Shown here piece after piece: positions 31,362 through 34,478 of a stretch of DNA of 34,478 nucleotides (positions are counted from its first letter, which is position 1; each line of letters opens with the position of its first letter). A model generated the notes under the pieces. The model made no database searches. It saw only the letters and a list, made by a program, of their open reading frames with translations, and was not told the DNA's origin. Origin of the DNA: JAAYYM01 sp035271065 (GTDB lineage Bacteria > Bacillota > Clostridia > Lachnospirales > Lachnospiraceae); assembly GCA_035271065.1 (NCBI GenBank), contig DATESB010000196.1, positions 1-34,478 of the forward strand, in the 5' to 3' direction. The translations under genes were made by a program, and so were the position numbers.

Positions 31362-31556
31362 ATGCAGGATGAAATTAAAAGATTGTACAAATCAAGAACG
31401 GATAGGATGATATGCGGTGTTTGCGGAGGCTTGGCAGAATACTTGAATATGGATCCTACCATTGTAAGAATTATCATGGTACTGATTGGTCTGTCAGGTG
31501 GCGGAATACTTGCATATCTGATTGCAGCAATTATCATACCGGAAAAACCGTTTTAG
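31362..31556 (+). CDS. PspC-domain protein
   Basis: A 64-residue PspC protein. It has the signature KRLYKSRTDRMICGVCGGLAEYLNMDPTIVRII, then one membrane helix of about 22 residues (MVLIGLSGGGILAYLIAAIIIP). PspC proteins take part in envelope-stress responses, and many Firmicute homologues are this minimal form. AGGAGG at 31350-31355 fixes the start. It is the last gene of the PadR module and is followed by a terminator, supporting an envelope-stress role for the whole operon. Confidence 0.92.
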   Translation: MQDEIKRLYKSRTDRMICGVCGGLAEYLNMDPTIVRIIMVLIGLSGGGILAYLIAAIIIPEKPF

Positions 31557-31567
31557 GATGAAATGAA

Positions 31568-31605
31568 AAGAGCATGGCGTCAATTAACTTGGCACCATGC
31601 TTTTT
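31568..31605 (+). terminator. Terminator of the PadR module
   Basis: AGCATGG at 31571-31577 pairs with CCATGCT at 31595-31601, with a partly paired interior and TTTTT after it. An A-rich run on the other side may also let it serve the convergent operon. Confidence 0.8.
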
Positions 31606-31651
31606 GCTTGGTTAGTGACTGGCGTTCGTTCTTCAATTAACCCAACTCATC

Positions 31652-32230
31652 CTACTCCATCCACTTTCGAGCATCCGGAATCTTCTCGAGAATTGGAAGC
31701 AACAGGAGTGAAATGACAATACCGACAAATCCCTGCACAATATTAAATGGAATACCGGTTGCCGAGGAACTGACACCTGCAGCAAAAGTGGTGCCTGTGA
31801 AAGCACCGGCAGCAAGCATTGCCAAGAATATTTCATAGACAAAATAGCCAATTACCATAAAGAACTCAGCAACTGCACCGGCAATCATGAGAGCAGTATA
31901 GCGTGAGATGGACTTATGACCGGAAAATATGCGACGGAGTTCACGGAACAGAAAGCCTGCAATCAAAGCAGTGCCTGCTTTGATAACAAAGGTAGCAGGT
32001 GCAAAGGAAGCATAGCCGGAAAATAAGTCTGCAAGCATAGAACCGATGCCTGCCGCCAGTCCGCCGTAGAGTGGTCCCAATATGATGCCACATAACAAAA
32101 CAAGTGCATCACCCAGATGAATATATCCAAAGGTGGGGGTAGGTATCTTAATGACCATGGTGGCAACGCATGCAAATGCCGCCATAAGTGCAGAGATGAC
32201 AATGAATTTGGTGTCTTTTTCTTTTTTCAT
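31652..32230 (-). CDS. ECF transporter S component
   Basis: A 192-residue membrane protein with about six helices, the substrate-binding subunit of an energy-coupling-factor vitamin transporter. Landmarks are KFIVISALMAAFACVATMVIKIPTP, TFGYIHLGDALVLLCGIILGPLYGGLAAGIGSMLADLFSGY and the long FVIKAGTALIAGFLFREL helix. The IHLGDA and GPxxGGLAAGxGxxLADL signatures are those of the PF12822 S-component family. Its substrate cannot be read from sequence; pantothenate, thiamine-related and other vitamins are all possible. GAGGAG (minus, about 32239-32244) fixes the ATG. It is 24 bases after the acyltransferase gene. The shared EcfAAT module is not in the window, and no riboswitch is visible. Confidence 0.88.
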   Translation of the reverse strand: MKKEKDTKFIVISALMAAFACVATMVIKIPTPTFGYIHLGDALVLLCGIILGPLYGGLAAGIGSMLADLFSGYASFAPATFVIKAGTALIAGFLFRELRRIFSGHKSISRYTALMIAGAVAEFFMVIGYFVYEIFLAMLAAGAFTGTTFAAGVSSSATGIPFNIVQGFVGIVISLLLLPILEKIPDARKWME

Positions 32231-32254
32231 AACAGTGACTCCTCTCACAAAACG

Positions 32255-33451
32255 TTATTGAATGAAATAAGATACAATAGCAGACGTTATTTTATCACAC
32301 ACCGGCTCCACGAAGCGATGAAACAGGTAGGATAACAGAAGTAATGAAACGGTAGAAATGACAAAAATCAAAAGAGCCAACAGGCCGTAATTACGTACTA
32401 ACTGAGTATTGTAGAAAATAATCGCCAGCCCGGAAGACAGAGAAAAAACAAGTGGCAGGTTCAATAAATACACAGCAAACGAGATATTGCCGAGAAACTG
32501 GATTGGTTTTGCAGACAAGAACTTCTGTATGCCTGACAAACAAAAAATTGCACCTGTTATCAAAGCAGCGCCAATCATATGATAAAATTCATATGCTGAA
32601 ATGGTGTCAGGTAAATGATTGAGGAAACGATAGATATTGGTGGGTATGACACCGGAAGGATATCCTCCAAGGAATAAACCGAACAGCAGCATAAGGACAG
32701 CGCAAACAATACCTGGGGTTGAGGATTGTATTCGTTCAAGCCATGACTCTTTACGAACTACAATGTAAGCAAGCATCGTACCAAACACAAAGGTCAGGTA
32801 GAGACTGCCGACAGAAGCAAGCAGGAGTGCAAAGAAACCGTATAAAAGAAACATATGACGATTCTTTTTGCCGGCCATGATACTTAATATAGAGGATAGA
32901 AATCCACCAAGAAAAAGAGTAGTCAGCATCCAAAAGGAATTGGAGAAGGTTTCATCAGAGAACAGCCAGATTTTCACGAGGGCTGATGCAAATAGTTCTT
33001 TGAGTGACAGCCTGAATGCATAACGACCTTGCATCAAAGAAGACCCTGTAATAGCTGCTGCACTGTTGTTTGCAAATAATCCGCACCAGGATACCAAGAG
33101 AATTACGACACATACCAAAAAGACCGGCAGCATCAGGCGTGGATATCGCTTAATGAAGCTCTTGGCCAGCGAAAGGTGATATTCTTCTGTATTGCCTTCG
33201 GATTTTTTTAGGATTCCATAACTGATGACAAAGGCAGATACGACAAAAAACACACAAACCCAGAAGTTTCCATTTGTGATTGCAGATACAGGTGCCTGTG
33301 AATACCATGCTTCAATGCCGATATCAAAATGTGTTACAGCATCGTTTCCAAGAAAGGAAGCAGGGAAAAAAGCCATCAGAAAATGGTTGATGAACACGAA
33401 AATGCAGGCAAGTCCCCTTAAGCCGTCAATATATAAAATTCTTTTATTCAT
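32255..33451 (-). CDS. Acyltransferase-3 family membrane O-acyltransferase
   Basis: A 398-residue protein with about ten membrane helices. The N-terminal signature MNKRILYIDGLRGLACIFVFINHFLMAFFP contains the family's DGLRG and the catalytic His (about residue 23). An Arg-rich loop KSFIKRYPRLMLPVF is a second family hallmark. These enzymes move acetyl or other acyl groups across the membrane onto surface sugars, wall polymers or antibiotics. GGAGG (minus, 33460-33464) fixes the start. It lies 14 bases after the SGNH-type gene, the usual partner that completes acyl transfer on the outside. The acceptor is unknown. Confidence 0.9.
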   Translation of the reverse strand: MNKRILYIDGLRGLACIFVFINHFLMAFFPASFLGNDAVTHFDIGIEAWYSQAPVSAITNGNFWVCVFFVVSAFVISYGILKKSEGNTEEYHLSLAKSFIKRYPRLMLPVFLVCVVILLVSWCGLFANNSAAAITGSSLMQGRYAFRLSLKELFASALVKIWLFSDETFSNSFWMLTTLFLGGFLSSILSIMAGKKNRHMFLLYGFFALLLASVGSLYLTFVFGTMLAYIVVRKESWLERIQSSTPGIVCAVLMLLFGLFLGGYPSGVIPTNIYRFLNHLPDTISAYEFYHMIGAALITGAIFCLSGIQKFLSAKPIQFLGNISFAVYLLNLPLVFSLSSGLAIIFYNTQLVRNYGLLALLIFVISTVSLLLLSYLFHRFVEPVCDKITSAIVSYFIQ

Positions 33452-33465
33452 ACAACTGCCTCCGT

Positions 33466-34440
33466 TCAGTGAAATATATCAGGGTATTCTGATAGAATTT
33501 CCTGTGTAAAGCGTGTGGCACCCTTTTCATTCAGATGTGAAGCATCTCCAAAGTAGGCATCTTCATAATGATCAATTATTTTATCAATTTTTATGGCAGG
33601 ATAGTCGTTTGCAAGCAAAGTCATATATGCCGTATATTCCTCTACATAAACCGGATCAAGACGATTGTAAGATGCTGTATTCATTGGTGCCTGTTCCAAA
33701 ACAACATTGATGTTATTTGTTTCGCACAAATCCAATAATTTGCGCATATATAGGTCTACCATCGGTGATAGATTAAGTGCTGTGTAATTTGACTCATAGT
33801 TGTAATCCGAGCAACCATCAGCAGTTCCGAAGTAATACTGACCGCGATTGGCTTCTATGGCAGAGTATATTTCATTGTTCGTGCCACGGCGTCCGATAAA
33901 TCCGCTGTTGTACATAGCCGGAAGATACTTGTTTGGCAGGCGTAATCGGTAACTGATAGAATCTAATAGATAGGTATCAGTTAAGATTGCTTCTTCTGAT
34001 ACTTTATTTGCATTTAGCAGAACTTCACAAGCCTCATCAATACTCAAGTAATTAAAGTACATGGTTCTCTGCCAAAATGTATCCAAGAAAGAATAATGAT
34101 AAGGAGTAAACATGATAAAGGCATTTTCGGGTGCTTCATGCTGTTCCAGATAGCGTTCTAACGTATAATAGATTTCAATCGGAGTAGAGCCACCCATGGA
34201 AAGATTGATGACTTCATCTGAGAGCAAGTCCGGAATAAGCCCGGCCTTTGCAGTGGAATCACCAAGTATCAACGTGTTATAAGAGGTGTCATCCATAGAG
34301 GCATCCTTCTGGTATTTCCAAGAAGGGTATTCTTCATCCATATAACCGAACGGAAACAGAGCCGTAAACAGACATAATGCCAGTAACGGAACAGTTGCTA
34401 ATATGCACTTTCCAAAAAAACGAACGACTGAATGTTTCAT
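33466..34440 (-). CDS. SGNH/DltD-like extracytoplasmic acyl-transfer protein
   Basis: A 324-residue protein with one N-terminal membrane helix (about 12-32) and an outside domain. The nucleophile motif is TLILGDSTAKAGLIPD (about 57-72, Ser in GDS). A conserved Gly and Asn are plausible in NLSMGGSTPIEI. The C-terminal GDASHLNEKGATRFT (about 300-314) supplies the Asp-x-x-His pair. This is the layout of DltD/AlgX-type proteins that pass acyl groups to surface polymers with a membrane acyltransferase. The ATG at 34440 is preferred over a TTG at 34455 because GAGGA precedes it by eight bases. It is the first gene of the operon in view; its promoter lies at or beyond the right edge. Confidence 0.82.
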   Translation of the reverse strand: MKHSVVRFFGKCILATVPLLALCLFTALFPFGYMDEEYPSWKYQKDASMDDTSYNTLILGDSTAKAGLIPDLLSDEVINLSMGGSTPIEIYYTLERYLEQHEAPENAFIMFTPYHYSFLDTFWQRTMYFNYLSIDEACEVLLNANKVSEEAILTDTYLLDSISYRLRLPNKYLPAMYNSGFIGRRGTNNEIYSAIEANRGQYYFGTADGCSDYNYESNYTALNLSPMVDLYMRKLLDLCETNNINVVLEQAPMNTASYNRLDPVYVEEYTAYMTLLANDYPAIKIDKIIDHYEDAYFGDASHLNEKGATRFTQEILSEYPDIFH

Positions 34441-34478
34441 AATTAGTTTCCTCAAAAATTCATATACAAAAATTCCTG

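Noticed and set aside
31575..31645. Repeated TCAATTAAC motif as an attachment site
   Set aside because: It is only nine bases, with no integrase, tRNA or other mobile gene nearby.
1..34478. CRISPR arrays, tRNA, rRNA, insertion sequences or prophage
   Set aside because: None seen: no regularly spaced long repeats, no transposase or integrase motifs, no tRNA-like cloverleaf or rRNA sequence recognised by eye. A dedicated search could still find a divergent small RNA.

Overview
The window looks like chromosome of a low-to-moderate GC, endospore-forming, anaerobic Firmicute, most likely a Lachnospiraceae-type Clostridium relative. This is inferred from the two small CotF-type spore coat proteins at the left edge, the flavin reductase-rubredoxin protein typical of anaerobes, strong AGGAGG ribosome binding sites, and protein sequences that read like gut Lachnospiraceae homologues. 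I see no rRNA, tRNA, CRISPR array, prophage or insertion sequence. The window is coding-dense, and almost all intergenic space holds a recognisable promoter or terminator.

Layout. 1-625: two spore coat genes and their terminator. 689-1495: an orphan lipoprotein with its own terminator. 1577-8338: a complete phosphate-starvation operon (pstS, pstC, pstA, pstB, phoU, then an OmpR-type response regulator and a PhoR-type histidine kinase). It is preceded by 11-bp-periodic TTACA-like repeats that look like a PhoP box array. 8335-9100: a HigB/HigA-type toxin-antitoxin pair with a palindrome sitting exactly between the -35 and -10 of its promoter. 9106-11852: 1-phosphofructokinase and PTS Enzyme I. 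11841-13223 (minus): an archaeal-type ATPase with a degenerate DUF234 tail. 13251-15981: a PAS-GGDEF diguanylate cyclase followed by a receiver/HD-GYP c-di-GMP phosphodiesterase gene carrying an in-frame stop at codon 24. 16094-21413: clpB, truA, a DUF378 membrane protein, a PRK06851-like ATPase and an MGMT-like protein.

21429-27692 (minus): a high-molecular-weight rubredoxin, a 976-residue MscS-type channel with two extracellular Cache-like sensor modules, and a GH31 alpha-xylosidase divergent from an AraC regulator (27853-28752). 28766-29237: a small unknown protein. 29289-31605: a PadR / DUF1700 / DUF4097 / PspC envelope module. 31652-34440 (minus): an operon of an SGNH-type protein, an acyltransferase-3 membrane protein and an ECF transporter S component. 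Its promoter probably lies beyond the right edge.

How it works together. The left third is a self-contained phosphate uptake and sensing unit: PstSCAB imports phosphate, PhoU reports flux to the kinase, and the regulator would act on the PhoP-box array ahead of pstS. The middle pairs synthesis and breakdown of c-di-GMP, but the breakdown gene appears recently inactivated. The right half is envelope-directed: sensing (Cache-MscS), stress (PadR module), surface O-acylation (AT3 + SGNH) and xyloglucan-type sugar use (GH31). The most novel-looking item is the double-Cache MscS protein, which reads as a channel that may be gated by a ligand as well as by tension. Next are the nonsense-interrupted HD-GYP gene and an in-frame duplication of the last twelve codons of pstB.
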